A stretch of DNA of 50,769 bases, taken from positions 1 through 50,769 of the forward strand of contig CACOUL010000015.1 in assembly GCA_902630355.1 (NCBI GenBank), given 5' to 3'. The notes beneath the pieces are model-generated. The model was not told the DNA's origin and did no database searches. It worked only from the letters and a program-made list of their open reading frames with translations. Shown here one piece after another: positions 7,582-14,888 of the stretch; the stretch's first letter is position 1, and each line of letters begins with the position of its first letter. The translations under genes were made by a program, and so were the position numbers. This DNA comes from Planctomycetaceae bacterium. GTDB taxonomy: Bacteria > Planctomycetota > Planctomycetia > Pirellulales > UBA7805.

Positions 7582-9378
7582 TCAGTCACCTGCCCGCAGC
7601 TCTAACTCACCCCAGCGGCTGAAAGCGGCTGCCAGGCTCGCTTCACACTCCACCAAACGGGCTTTTCCTGTGCTTAAAACATCCGCCGGCTGTTTGTAAT
7701 AATCGGGCTCGGCCATCCGCTTGTGAAGCGTTGCAATTTCTTCTTCTAGCGATTCGATCATGCACGGCAACTGTTTCAATTCCTGCTTTTCTTTGAAGCT
7801 GAGCGGTTTCTTTTTCGCAGTGGCAGATTCCTGAACTCTTTTCTTCGACTTCTTTTTTGATCCGTTCGGCGTTGTGCCGCCTGACGTCTCGGGTTTCTGC
7901 CGAAGCCAATCGTCATAACCGCCGTCATACTCGCGCACCCCATCCTGCTCAAAGACAATCGTGCTGGTCACCACATTATTCAAAAATGAGCGATCATGGC
8001 TGACCACCAGGACCGTGCCCCCAAAGTCTACCAAGCGGCTTTCAAGCAGTTCCAGCGTCTCGGTATCCAGGTCATTTGTCGGTTCATCCAGCACAATCAC
8101 ATTGGCAGGCTTCGCAAATAGCTTTGCGAGCAGAATCCGGTTCCGCTCTCCGCCCGAAAGAAATCGGACTTCGGTTCGTGCGCGTTCGGGTGCAAACAGA
8201 AAGTCCTGCAGGTAGCCTAAAACATGTCGCTCTCGCCCATTGATGGTGAGCGACGATGACCCTTGCCCCACATTATCCACAACACTTTGGTTTTCATTGA
8301 GCTGGTCACGTAATTGATCAAAATAGGCCACTTGCAGATTGGTACCGAGGCGCACCGAACCCGCCTCGGGCTGCAGTGTGCCAAGTATCAAACGCAGCAG
8401 GGTGGTTTTTCCGACCCCGTTCGGGCCAATCACGCCGATCTTGTCTCCCCGATAAATTGTCGTCGAAAATACCTCGACGATTTTCTGGCCCGGATAAGCA
8501 AAGCTGATGTCGTCGACCTCAGCGACCAGATTACCGCTCCGCTGCCCTTCTTGAATCTGAATCCGCGCCTGGCCGACCTGCTTGCGGCGATCCTGCCGCT
8601 CGGCCCGCATCTTCTTCAGTGCGCGAACGCGTCCTTCATTCCGTGTGCGGCGCGCCTTGATGCCTTGTCTGATCCATTTTTCTTCCTGCTGCAATCGCTT
8701 GTCGAACAAAGCGTTCTGTTTTTCCTCAGCCGCAAGCACCGCTTCCTTTCGCGCAAGGAAGGTGTCGTAGTCACACGACCAATCGAACAGTCGTCCCCGA
8801 TCGATTTCCAGAATTCGAGTGGCAAGGGATTGAAGAAACGTGCGATCGTGCGTCACAAACAGCAAAGCACCCGGCCACGCCGAGAGAAATCCCTCAAGCC
8901 ATTGGATGGATTCGATATCGAGATGATTGGTCGGTTCGTCCAGCAAAAGTAAATCCGGCTTCGAGACAAGCGCTCGCGCCAGCAGCACGCGGCGCTTCAT
9001 CCCCGATGACTGGGTTTCAAAATCCGCAGTCACATCGAGCTTCATGCGTGAGGCAATCTGCTCGACCGCCTGTTGTGCTTCCCACACCGGCAGGTCAGCG
9101 CCTGCGTATCCCTGTTCAATAATGGAGCCGATTTTTCCCTGGAGATCAGCCGGTACACCCTGCGGCAACAAGGTGATGTTGGTATTCGGGTCAACGATCA
9201 CCTTTCCCGAGTCAGGCTGTTCTTGCCCAACAATGAGCCGCATCAGGGTGGTCTTACCGGCTCCATTGCGTCCGAGTAAACCGATGCGCTGCTTGGCTTC
9301 GATCCGACACTCCACTTCGTCGAACAGCGGCTGTCCGCTATAGGCAATCGAAAGATCGTTGAGCTGTACGAGTGACAT
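7582..9378 (-). CDS. uup: ABC-F ATPase, Uup type
   Basis: A 598-residue soluble protein with two ATP-binding cassettes in tandem and no membrane domain. Cassette 1 has Walker A GRNGAGKT (residues 36-43) and Walker B LLLLDEPTNHLD (143-154). Cassette 2 has Walker A GPNGVGKT (318-325), signature LSGGERNR (407-414) and DEPTNDLD. A basic linker of about 80 residues joins them, and a C-terminal Lys-rich tether and coiled coil (about 500-590) is the hallmark of Uup. Family members act on ribosomes or on branched DNA and limit precise excision of transposons. Oddly, the cassette-1 signature reads QSSG instead of LSGG. It appears to be a single-gene transcript. Confidence 0.93.
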   Translation of the reverse strand: MSLVQLNDLSIAYSGQPLFDEVECRIEAKQRIGLLGRNGAGKTTLMRLIVGQEQPDSGKVIVDPNTNITLLPQGVPADLQGKIGSIIEQGYAGADLPVWEAQQAVEQIASRMKLDVTADFETQSSGMKRRVLLARALVSKPDLLLLDEPTNHLDIESIQWLEGFLSAWPGALLFVTHDRTFLQSLATRILEIDRGRLFDWSCDYDTFLARKEAVLAAEEKQNALFDKRLQQEEKWIRQGIKARRTRNEGRVRALKKMRAERQDRRKQVGQARIQIQEGQRSGNLVAEVDDISFAYPGQKIVEVFSTTIYRGDKIGVIGPNGVGKTTLLRLILGTLQPEAGSVRLGTNLQVAYFDQLRDQLNENQSVVDNVGQGSSSLTINGRERHVLGYLQDFLFAPERARTEVRFLSGGERNRILLAKLFAKPANVIVLDEPTNDLDTETLELLESRLVDFGGTVLVVSHDRSFLNNVVTSTIVFEQDGVREYDGGYDDWLRQKPETSGGTTPNGSKKKSKKRVQESATAKKKPLSFKEKQELKQLPCMIESLEEEIATLHKRMAEPDYYKQPADVLSTGKARLVECEASLAAAFSRWGELELRAGD

Positions 9379-9590
9379 CGTTGTAAATTAGCGCGAAACA
9401 GAGCGGTCGGCTGCGCCAAACAAACAAGGCGTGACCACGGGAAAAGAACGAAATGGGCTTCCCTTTACCTCGATTTACAAGAGATAAACGTTTGGGGATC
9501 AGGCCAGGATACCCGCGTAACGGACTGGGGACCAGTCGGGCGCGACGTGTGCTCCGACCGCCGATATCATTCATTAATAACTGCGATCGA

Positions 9591-10352
9591 TTAACGAGCT
9601 CGAAACCGCCGGCGATACTTGAGCGGGGTGAGTCCCGTCGAAGCCTTGAAATGACGCGAGAGATGACTTTGGTCATAAAAACCACACTCGCGGACAATCT
9701 GCGTCAAACTCAGATCGCTACTCTCAAGCAAATGCCTGACCATCCCCACCCGAACCTCGCGCAGATAACGACTGGGAGTGATTCCAAATTTCTTGGAAAA
9801 CTCGCGCTGCAGTTGGCTCACCGACAATTGCACGTGCGCTGCCATGTCTTTGACTTCGATGTAGTCCGCATGGTTGTCGATGATAAATGAAATGACCCGG
9901 ACCAGCCGACTGTAACCGGCAGAATCATCGGCCGAGTATTCATACGGACGTTTGACCCCGGCAATTCCAGCCACCTGCTTTTTATCGTCAAGCAAAGGAA
10001 TCTTGGTGCAGAGGTACAAACGCGGCACGCCACTTTTTCCCGGCACGACCCAAACCTGGCCCGATAATGCCTCGCCCGTGGTGATCACCCGTTGATCCTC
10101 GGCAACATACTGCGCAGCAATCGCCGGAGGGAAAAAATCAAAATCCGTATGCCCGATCACCTCATCCGGGTGCCCCACCCCGACCACATCACAGACAACA
10201 CGGTTGGCCCGCACAAAGCGACTCTCCGTATCCTTGATGTACATGTAGACATGTGGAATCGTGTCAAATAAATCCAACAGCGTCAGGGGATGTGCGAGCT
10301 TTTTAAAAAAACGATCCTGCCAGACGCGCGGCTTCTGCAATTCTTTCGCCAT
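9591..10352 (-). CDS. PAS-domain AraC-family transcriptional regulator
   Basis: The 253-residue protein has a PAS-like sensor domain at about residues 28-135 (IPHVYMYIKDTESRFVRAN, then GHTDFDFFP, a PAS_4-type pattern) and a C-terminal AraC/XylS double helix-turn-helix at about 150-250 (IEVKDMAAHVQLSVSQLQREF; CGFYDQSHLSRHFKASTG; TPLKYRR). PAS domains bind small ligands or cofactors; the ligand is unknown. The ATG at 10352 is chosen over an upstream TTG. It is divergent from the GlcG-like gene at 10532, with a 179-base shared control region containing repeated TTGCAC and CCACCAAGAT sites, so it probably controls that gene and itself. Confidence 0.88.
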   Translation of the reverse strand: MAKELQKPRVWQDRFFKKLAHPLTLLDLFDTIPHVYMYIKDTESRFVRANRVVCDVVGVGHPDEVIGHTDFDFFPPAIAAQYVAEDQRVITTGEALSGQVWVVPGKSGVPRLYLCTKIPLLDDKKQVAGIAGVKRPYEYSADDSAGYSRLVRVISFIIDNHADYIEVKDMAAHVQLSVSQLQREFSKKFGITPSRYLREVRVGMVRHLLESSDLSLTQIVRECGFYDQSHLSRHFKASTGLTPLKYRRRFRAR

Positions 10353-10442
10353 GCGGCAAATGTACAATTTTTTGCGAGGTACCTACAAGACACCGCTTCG
10401 TCGGTTTTGGATAATTAAGACAACATGAAAGGCAACACTATC

Positions 10443-10503
10443 TTGCACGCACGAATGCAAACTAGTTGCACCAGGTATACATTCCACCAAGATCCACCAA
10501 GAT
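10443..10503 (+). promoter_or_regulatory. Repeated sites in the divergent AraC/GlcG control region
   Basis: TTGCAC occurs at 10443-10448 and 10466-10471 (23 bases apart), with an inverted TGCAA at 10456-10460 between them. A TATACA element lies at 10476-10481. It is followed by an exact tandem repeat of CCACCAAGAT (10484-10493, 10494-10503). The spacing of about two helical turns suits direct-repeat half-sites of an AraC-type activator; assignment to the neighbouring regulator is inference. Confidence 0.35.
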
Positions 10504-10531
10504 TACCCCGTTACACCAAGGAACTCACATC

Positions 10532-10966
10532 ATGTCGACAATTTCCCCAAGCGATATAACCACTGAACTGGCAGAGAAAATGCTCACCGCCGCGATCACG
10601 AAATCGGTCGATCTCGGACTGAAAATGAACATCGCCATCGTCGATGCGGGCGCGAACCTCAAAGCATTTTACCGCATGGATGGGGCATGGATCGGCAGCG
10701 TCGACATCGCCTGCAAGAAAGCAAAAACAGCCCGATACTTTGATATGCCCACCGGTCAAATCGGCGAACTCTCACAGCCCGGTGGGACGCTGTATCACAT
10801 CGAAAATTCAAATGGCGGGCTGATCTCGTTCCCGGGTGGCTTACCGATCACGAACAACCAGGGCGCGGTGATCGGCGCCATTGGTGTGTCGGGCGCGTCA
10901 GTTGAGGATGACCACGCCGTCGCAGCGGCTGGCCTGGACGCCGCACTCCAGGCCTGCGCCTCCTAG
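10532..10966 (+). CDS. GlcG/HbpS family protein (DUF336)
   Basis: A 144-residue protein of the GlcG/HbpS heme-binding family. It shows the N-terminal segment [35 protein letters not shown] (read in parts), the PGGLPI loop, and [23 protein letters not shown] near the C-terminus. Members bind heme, cobalamin or are linked to glycolate or small-molecule catabolism; which applies here is not clear. There is no signal peptide, unlike exported HbpS. The start at 10532 has AAGGA upstream; an earlier start at 10466 would add 22 unlikely residues. Its neighbour is a divergently transcribed PAS-AraC regulator. Confidence 0.85.
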   Translation: MSTISPSDITTELAEKMLTAAITKSVDLGLKMNIAIVDAGANLKAFYRMDGAWIGSVDIACKKAKTARYFDMPTGQIGELSQPGGTLYHIENSNGGLISFPGGLPITNNQGAVIGAIGVSGASVEDDHAVAAAGLDAALQACAS

Positions 10967-10982
10967 CACCAAGCAGTCCTCA

Positions 10983-11498
10983 TCACCGATTTGGAGTCCG
11001 AAACTGGGCGCTCAATCCTTTGCCGACGAGGTATATGACAAACAGCTCCACAAACCACACGGTGAAGATGATGTTGCCATAGCTTTTTAAATCCGAAAAT
11101 AAAAATCGAAACGCATTGGTCGACTCGCTGCGTTTTAGATTGACATATTCCAGCTCCACCTGTTCGGGCTGGTAAAAATACCAGAAACCCCACTCTCCAC
11201 TACCGGAGACCGCCGGGTAAAGAAAGCGGCCCGATTTTCGAAACTCCTCTGGTACCTGCGGTTTGTCGCTCTGCCTTCCATCGGTGTCGAATGTTTTGCG
11301 ATATTGATTCCACTCTGATCGGTTCATTTCAAATTGCGGGTTCTTCGCCCGCAGCACTTGGATCACCCGCGTGCCGCCATCCTGCACATAGGGGAACAGT
11401 AGACAAACGATGGCCAGACCAATCGCCACCCACATCACCACCTTCTGTGGTCCTGTCATGGGTTCTCCAGCGGACGACTTACGAAACCAACCAAACAC
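10983..11498 (-). CDS. Hypothetical two-helix membrane protein, 171 aa
   Basis: The protein starts MFGWFRKSSAGEPM and has one membrane helix at about residues 21-40 (VVMWVAIGLAIVCLLFPYV) and another near the C-terminus (about 142-160, IIFTVWFVELFVIYLVG). Between them is a soluble, probably periplasmic, domain of about 100 residues rich in aromatic and charged residues (EWGFWYFYQPEQVELEYV). No family is recognised. It converges on the GlcG gene with a 16-base gap and no obvious terminator. Confidence 0.62.
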   Translation of the reverse strand: MFGWFRKSSAGEPMTGPQKVVMWVAIGLAIVCLLFPYVQDGGTRVIQVLRAKNPQFEMNRSEWNQYRKTFDTDGRQSDKPQVPEEFRKSGRFLYPAVSGSGEWGFWYFYQPEQVELEYVNLKRSESTNAFRFLFSDLKSYGNIIFTVWFVELFVIYLVGKGLSAQFRTPNR

Positions 11499-11718
11499 GA
11501 TTTTCCTCCCCGGTGATTGAAACGATCCCCACCTTAAAAATGCTCGCCCACCTGCAGCACGATGAGATTCAGAAGCAAGAAAGCCAGCGTGAGTCTGCTG
11601 TACGTCTTCATAGAATTGCCCTGCGGAAATGAATTGCTTTTTGACTCTTCCAGCATACGGGGTGAAAACAGGGCGTGCCAGAGTGCAGTACTGGGGGTTA
11701 ACCGCTACTGACCGGCTT

Positions 11719-11746
11719 TTGTCCGGGCTAGTCGGCGGGGAATACT
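11719..11746 (+). promoter_or_regulatory. Candidate promoter for the lipoprotein gene
   Basis: TTGTCC (11719-11724), a 16-base spacer and AATACT (11741-11746), each matching four of six consensus bases. The predicted start near 11753 falls inside the inverted repeat at 11750-11777, which makes the pair more convincing together than alone. Confidence 0.3.
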
Positions 11747-11749
11747 TTT

Positions 11750-11777
11750 TTAGATAATGGGTGCGGTGATTATCTAA
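11750..11777 (+). promoter_or_regulatory. Perfect 9-bp inverted repeat (operator or leader hairpin)
   Basis: TTAGATAAT and its exact complement ATTATCTAA are separated by ten bases. The repeat lies just before the ribosome-binding site (AGGGG) of the lipoprotein gene at 11795 and over its predicted transcription start. It is AT-rich in a GC-rich setting. It may be a repressor operator or a hairpin covering the start of translation. Confidence 0.5.
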
Positions 11778-11794
11778 TCGAATAGGGGTGCGTT

Positions 11795-12178
11795 ATGAGA
11801 AGTCTTACTGCGTTTTTATTTTGTTTGACCTTTCTGGTTTGCACTGCGTGTAGTGGTCGAGATACCAGCACGCCCGCGAAGGCACTCATTGGGCAGTGGC
11901 AAATTAAAGAAGGAAATATGTTTTTCCTGCCGTTTGGATTATGGGTCGCCATTGCCGAGGACGGTGAACGCAGATTCGGTGCTTACAAAATAATGGAGCA
12001 AAATGTTAATGAGTTCACGATGCGAATCGATCTTGCGGCCTGGGAAGAAGATTTATCAGCGGAAGCAGCCGCCTCCGTCACATTTTCGAAAGACTTTCGC
12101 GAGATGAAATGGGCGTGGCCCCAAAATGCAGGAGGGCCATCGCATTATAAATACGTCGATTCCAAACTTTCACCCTAG
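11795..12178 (+). CDS. Small lipoprotein of unknown function
   Basis: A 127-residue protein with a lipoprotein signal: MRSLTAFLFCLTFLVCTAC, where the last Cys (residue 19) would be lipidated, followed by SGRDTSTP. The mature part begins ALIGQWQIKEGNMFF, like small lipocalin-like or DUF-type lipoproteins that start with a G-x-W motif, and contains several beta-strand-like segments (EFTMRIDLAAW). No specific family is recognised. The start has AGGGG seven bases upstream. An unusual perfect inverted repeat lies immediately upstream and suggests regulated expression. Confidence 0.77.
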   Translation: MRSLTAFLFCLTFLVCTACSGRDTSTPAKALIGQWQIKEGNMFFLPFGLWVAIAEDGERRFGAYKIMEQNVNEFTMRIDLAAWEEDLSAEAAASVTFSKDFREMKWAWPQNAGGPSHYKYVDSKLSP

Positions 12179-12261
12179 CGGATCGCCTTGCCACCAGTCG
12201 GTCAAGAATGCCTGATCGCCACGCCACAGACTCCACCCGACAAGTTACGGCCACGATGCGA

Positions 12262-12297
12262 AGGTTTGTGAAACATTGCAGAGGTTTCTGAACCATT
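12262..12297. repeat. Two direct 16-bp repeats, 20 bases apart
   Basis: AGGTTTGTGAAACATT (12262-12277) is repeated as AGGTTTCTGAACCATT (12282-12297), with two differences. The 20-base period is about two turns of the helix. The repeats lie in the 225-base gap between the lipoprotein and tRNA-Leu, 60 bases before the tRNA promoter candidate. They may be regulator-binding sites. Confidence 0.5.
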
Positions 12298-12357
12298 TCT
12301 TGAACGATCGCCTAATTTTGCTACCTAGAGGGCGCACGCTGATGAAGCCGTGTGACG

Positions 12358-12385
12358 TTGACACTCTATAAATAAAGGCTCAAAC
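12358..12385 (+). promoter_or_regulatory. Candidate tRNA-Leu promoter
   Basis: A perfect TTGACA at 12358-12363 lies 46 bases before the tRNA. At a 16-base spacing the -10 would be TCAAAC (12380-12385), a poor match, so the -35 is the main support. A start near 12393 would leave a short tRNA leader. Confidence 0.33.
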
Positions 12386-12403
12386 TAGCTCTCGCCTACA
12401 CAT

Positions 12404-12486
12404 GCGGGTGTGGCGGAATTGGCAGACGCGCTAGATTTAGGATCTAGTGGCCTTAGGTCGTGGAGGTTCGAGTCCTCTCACCCGCA
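12404..12486 (+). tRNA. tRNA-Leu (anticodon UAG)
   Basis: The 83-base sequence folds as a class II tRNA. The acceptor stem is GCGGGTG/CACCCGC. The anticodon stem is CTAGA/TCTAG with loop TTTAGGA, giving anticodon TAG (reads CUA and other CUN codons). There is a long variable arm, and a T arm with GGTTCGAGTCC. The genome-encoded 3' end is A-CTA, not CCA, so CCA must be added after transcription. Confidence 0.95.
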
Positions 12487-12490
12487 CTAT

Positions 12491-12527
12491 TGCCCTGCCA
12501 CTGCCCTGCCACCGGCTTGCGCAAGCC
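12491..12527. repeat. Tandem 11-mer and palindrome 3' of tRNA-Leu
   Basis: TGCCCTGCCAC occurs twice in tandem (12491-12501, 12502-12512), followed by the perfect 14-base palindrome GGCTTGCGCAAGCC (12514-12527), just before the stop of the convergent PD40 gene at 12533. The palindrome may end transcription from either side, though no T-run follows. Confidence 0.45.
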
Positions 12528-12532
12528 TGCAC

Positions 12533-13513
12533 CTATTGCGGCTTAAGCCAGTCGGGATTCATCGGCATCTGCCACAAATCCTGCTTACCCACCGTGCCCT
12601 CACGGTCAGAACGGAAAAGCAAAATCTTGCCGCTCGCCGAGACGCTCGGATTCGCCTCCGCGTAATTGGTGTTGGCCGTCACGCCCAAATTCCGCGCCTT
12701 TCCCCACGGTGCATCCTTCGAGACGCGATTGGTCACATAAAGATCAGACCGACCATAACCCGGACGCTTCGAATGGAAAAACAGTGTCAGGCCGTCCTCG
12801 GTAATCGCAGGATTCGAATCGACCCACTGAGAGTTCACATTCGGACCCATGTTTTTCACCGTCGTGAACGGGCCGGTGGAATCCTCGCGAGTCGCGACAT
12901 AGATATCTTTGCTGCCGATTCCCCCGGGACGATTCGAACTGAAATATATCGTCTTCCCGTCATCGGTGATCAGTGCTGCCGTATCGGCATATTCAGTAAT
13001 CACCGCCTCGCCGGGCACAAGCTCCACTTTCCCGAACGGTGCATCGAGAGAGGGTCGCTGAGTAAAAAACAGATCGCGATGCGTTTGAATACCATCTTTC
13101 GCACCGTTAAAAAGCCGCTCGGAATGAAAGACGAGCGTTTTGCCATCTGAGGTGATCGAAGGACCCGAATCGAGATGAGGGCTATTGATCTTCGGGCCCA
13201 TATTCTCAACCACCGTCCACTGACCGTCCGGCGTGTCGCGACGCGCGCGGTACAGATCGCGGTCCTGCGAACCTTGCCGCTCGGAAGAGAAAAACATCTC
13301 CAGACCGTTGCTGGTCATCTCCGGATTGAATTCGCCCTCGGGCGAGTTGACTGGCACGCCCATATTCGTTGCGGTGAGCTTGGAGGTGTCGGTTTGATGA
13401 ATAATCTCCTTGGAATCCACCTGCTCGTTCTTATTGACACCCGGCGACGGCTTGCAACCGACCATCACGCAAGAAAACAAACACGCGTAAAGGCAAAAAC
13501 GACTCAACTTCAT
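12533..13513 (-). CDS. TolB-like PD40 beta-propeller lipoprotein
   Basis: The 326-residue protein has a lipoprotein signal (MKLSRFCLYACLFSCVMVGC) and then about five PD40/WD40-like repeats. Each reads roughly NPxxTxDGxxxxFxSxRxGxxxxDLY: for example FNPEMTSNGLEMFFSSERQG, then DSNPAITEDGLTLFFHSKRP, and EANPSVSASGKILLFRSDRE. Such propellers resemble TolB and OmpA-associated PD40 proteins and usually bind partner proteins or peptides; no OmpA domain follows here. The start at 13513 is chosen because it places the lipobox correctly; AGGAG is 12 bases upstream, which is long. It is convergent with tRNA-Leu and divergent from the esterase. Confidence 0.85.
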   Translation of the reverse strand: MKLSRFCLYACLFSCVMVGCKPSPGVNKNEQVDSKEIIHQTDTSKLTATNMGVPVNSPEGEFNPEMTSNGLEMFFSSERQGSQDRDLYRARRDTPDGQWTVVENMGPKINSPHLDSGPSITSDGKTLVFHSERLFNGAKDGIQTHRDLFFTQRPSLDAPFGKVELVPGEAVITEYADTAALITDDGKTIYFSSNRPGGIGSKDIYVATREDSTGPFTTVKNMGPNVNSQWVDSNPAITEDGLTLFFHSKRPGYGRSDLYVTNRVSKDAPWGKARNLGVTANTNYAEANPSVSASGKILLFRSDREGTVGKQDLWQMPMNPDWLKPQ

Positions 13514-13695
13514 CTGTCGATCTCTCTCCTGTTCGTTATGCACTGCAGCAAAACAATTGCTGTCGTTGAATTTCCTTCCCTCACAACAATAAACCAGAAA
13601 TATCGCTAGGCACTCACCCTAATCGCAATCACAATGTGCTACAGATTACACGCAGCGAATCCACGAGTCTAGGGTTAATTTCTACGGTAAGCAAT

Positions 13696-13725
13696 TTGCC
13701 ATTGACTCTGGACGAACGCTAAATA
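13696..13725 (+). promoter_or_regulatory. Candidate promoter for the esterase gene
   Basis: TTGCCA (13696-13701), an 18-base spacer and TAAATA (13720-13725), about 50 bases before the esterase start, in the divergent gap between that gene and the PD40 lipoprotein. Confidence 0.28.
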
Positions 13726-13782
13726 TCTGGCATTATTTATGGGGCTCACAAGTCACCCTTAGCGGCCCTCAAAACCCTTAAA

Positions 13783-14562
13783 ATGGGATACCAAATAATG
13801 CCAGCCTGCCACCGAGCCAAAAAATTACCTTTCTTTGGATGCCTGTCACTTTTCGTATTCTGCTTCGCCGTCGCACCCCTTGTCGCGGAAATCAAATCTA
13901 ATCAAACCCACCAACAATTCAACGCCGGCAACGATGACAAAACTACCGTCGACTACCTGCTCTCGCTGCCAAACGGATACAACCAATCGAAGGCGCGGTG
14001 GCCGTTGCTGCTGTTTTTACACGGCGCTGGAGAGCGGGGCAATGATCTCCGTCAGGTCGCAAAACATGGGCCACCAAAACAGGCATCGCAGAATCAGTAT
14101 GGATACGGCGCGTTTATCGTCGTGTCGCCCCAGTGTCCGCGAGGCACGCAATGGAGCGATAAAACACAGCTTGAGCGACTCGGAAAACTCATCGAGCACA
14201 TCAAGGATCGCTATCGAGTCGACCCTGACCGGGTCTACGTGACCGGACTGAGCATGGGAGGCTACGGCACGTGGCACCTTGCCGCGGCCATGCCGGGACG
14301 ATTTGCCGCCATCGCGCCGATCTGCGGCGGTGGCAACCCCGGCGATGCTCAGAAACTTGCCGAACTTCCCATCTGGGCCTTCCACGGAGCCAAAGATCGC
14401 GTGGTGCCCGTTTCGCAATCGCGGCAAATGGTCGATGCGGTGAAAGCCCGGGGAGGGAACGTTCAATTCACCGTCTATCCCGATGCGGGACACGACTCCT
14501 GGACAGCGACCTACGCCAACCCGGCACTCGCCCGCTGGTTGCTATCGCAACGCCGCGAGTAG
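13783..14562 (+). CDS. Secreted esterase, alpha/beta hydrolase (feruloyl-esterase/prolyl-oligopeptidase-like)
   Basis: The 259-residue enzyme has an N-terminal signal peptide (FFGCLSLFVFCFAVAPLVAE). It shows an LFLHGAGERGND oxyanion segment (about residues 78-88), the nucleophile motif G-L-S157-M-G-G, an acid in HGAKD205 and the catalytic His in DAGH237DSW, so the full triad is present. This layout is typical of secreted LpqC/feruloyl esterase-like or phospholipase-like enzymes described in planctomycetes next to polysaccharide genes; the substrate cannot be told. The ATG at 13783 or the one at 13798 could be the start; neither has a strong ribosome-binding site. Confidence 0.86.
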   Translation: MGYQIMPACHRAKKLPFFGCLSLFVFCFAVAPLVAEIKSNQTHQQFNAGNDDKTTVDYLLSLPNGYNQSKARWPLLLFLHGAGERGNDLRQVAKHGPPKQASQNQYGYGAFIVVSPQCPRGTQWSDKTQLERLGKLIEHIKDRYRVDPDRVYVTGLSMGGYGTWHLAAAMPGRFAAIAPICGGGNPGDAQKLAELPIWAFHGAKDRVVPVSQSRQMVDAVKARGGNVQFTVYPDAGHDSWTATYANPALARWLLSQRRE

Positions 14563-14888
14563 CGTGTGCCGCGGATAAAGCATTCGCTCAGTAACCAAGA
14601 CGCCATGCTCAGTCAGCATCTGATGGTGAGAACCTCGCCCTGCACGACCCGTCGAATGATCCGCGGCCCCGAACGTCTAAAACCCTTGCTTCTGCGTCTG
14701 CCCGCATGTTCGCCAGCTTCATGTTACGCTATCCCACTCGCCTGATCAGGCTCTGAAGAACGGTCAACATGAATGAAGATCGCAAATAGTCTGGCGACAA
14801 CATTGCTTGACTCACGGGCGGAGCAGAGGCGAGAATAGACGGTGAAGGGCCGCCCGCTGCGCCGGTCCGAACGGCCGAGGAGTTTGCG
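14563..14888. other. 326-base intergenic stretch
   Basis: Nothing coding is seen on either strand. The right end carries GAGGAG-type sequence (CGAGGAGTTTGCG) serving the octaheme cytochrome start. No convincing promoter or terminator was found. Confidence 0.5.

Noticed and set aside
12404-12490. Integration site for a mobile element at tRNA-Leu
   Set aside because: There is no integrase, no duplicated tRNA end and no change in gene type nearby.
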